A stretch of DNA of 13,179 nucleotides. It comes from JAGLYP01 sp034659435. Lineage in GTDB: Bacteria; Patescibacteriota; Patescibacteriia; Patescibacteriales; UBA12075. The notes beneath the pieces are model-generated. The model did not search any database. It saw only the letters and a list, made by a program, of their open reading frames with translations, and had not been told where the DNA came from. The position numbers were made by a program, and so were the translations under genes. The stretch's first letter is position 1. Each line of letters begins with the position of its first letter. The DNA lies in the NCBI GenBank assembly GCA_034659435.1, contig JAYEHJ010000061.1:1-13179 (forward strand), given 5' to 3'. This document shows, piece by piece, positions 13,013 through 13,179 of this stretch.

Positions 13013-13126
13013 ATGGTTTTAGAGCTAAAATTCCTTATTCTTAATTTCTGCTCCAAATTATTCATCGGATTCCCGCTATTATTTGTTGATGTTGGCATAT
13101 CCCTCTTTGCTAACATAATTATATAA
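13013..13126 (+). CDS. Possible 37-residue hydrophobic peptide, unknown
   Basis: ATG at 13013 opens 37 codons ending TAA. The peptide begins MVLELKFLILNF and continues mostly apolar to ...FANIII, long enough for one membrane helix. Support comes only from the extended -10 promoter ending 15 bp upstream and the in-frame hydrophobicity; there is no Shine-Dalgarno sequence and no recognised family. Its first codons happen to contain GTTTTAGAGCTA, discussed in the findings. It may be a chance ORF. Confidence 0.25.
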   Translation: MVLELKFLILNFCSKLFIGFPLLFVDVGISLFANIII

Positions 13127-13179
13127 TAATTTTAACTTATTTTAAATAAAAAAACAATAAGTTCGTATATAACTTGTTA

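Overview
The window looks like chromosomal DNA from a Candidate Phyla Radiation (Patescibacteria, probably Parcubacteria-like) bacterium. The reasons are AT-rich small genes with almost no Shine-Dalgarno sequences, a 23S rRNA gene interrupted by introns that encode proteins, and a 23S-5S operon with no 16S next to it. The lineage is inferred from these traits; no 16S is present to prove it. Nearly everything is on the minus strand, so the gene order is best read from right to left.

Right end (about 12,315-13,179): a gene-poor accessory patch. It holds a 22-base copy of a tmRNA/tRNA 3' end (candidate attachment site), an N-terminal remnant of a sugar-nucleotide epimerase gene, terminator hairpins, a candidate small RNA and short repeats. 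Core block (12,314-8,772): rpmF (bL32), nusB and rnc (RNase III), then an AbrB-RelE type toxin-antitoxin pair with its own promoter and operator, then pilT. 

rRNA block (8,642-2,716): a leader with a consensus promoter and an internal terminator-like hairpin, then 23S rRNA (about 8,200-2,906), 5S rRNA and a terminator. The 23S gene spans about 5.3 kb instead of about 2.9 kb because it carries eight insertions. Two are group I introns with LAGLIDADG endonuclease genes, at E. coli positions 1917 and 2500. Six are 97-157 bp hairpins made of degenerate 7-base repeats, inserted in separate helices, including H25 and H45, the classical intervening-sequence sites. Removing all eight leaves about 2,980 nt, a normal 23S length. 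A perfect 19-bp inverted repeat flanks the gene and forms the processing stem.

Left end (2,641-1): divergent extended -10 promoters serve a 34-residue membrane peptide (plus strand) and a two-gene unit (minus strand). That unit encodes a GlmS-like isomerase lacking its glutaminase domain and an Endonuclease Q family DNA repair enzyme that runs off the window.

The most striking theme is the degenerate 7/8-base repeat architecture. It recurs inside the 23S helices, in the 23S leader and in at least four intergenic gaps, while RNase III, the obvious enzyme for trimming such hairpins from rRNA, and NusB, the rRNA antitermination factor, are encoded a few kilobases upstream.
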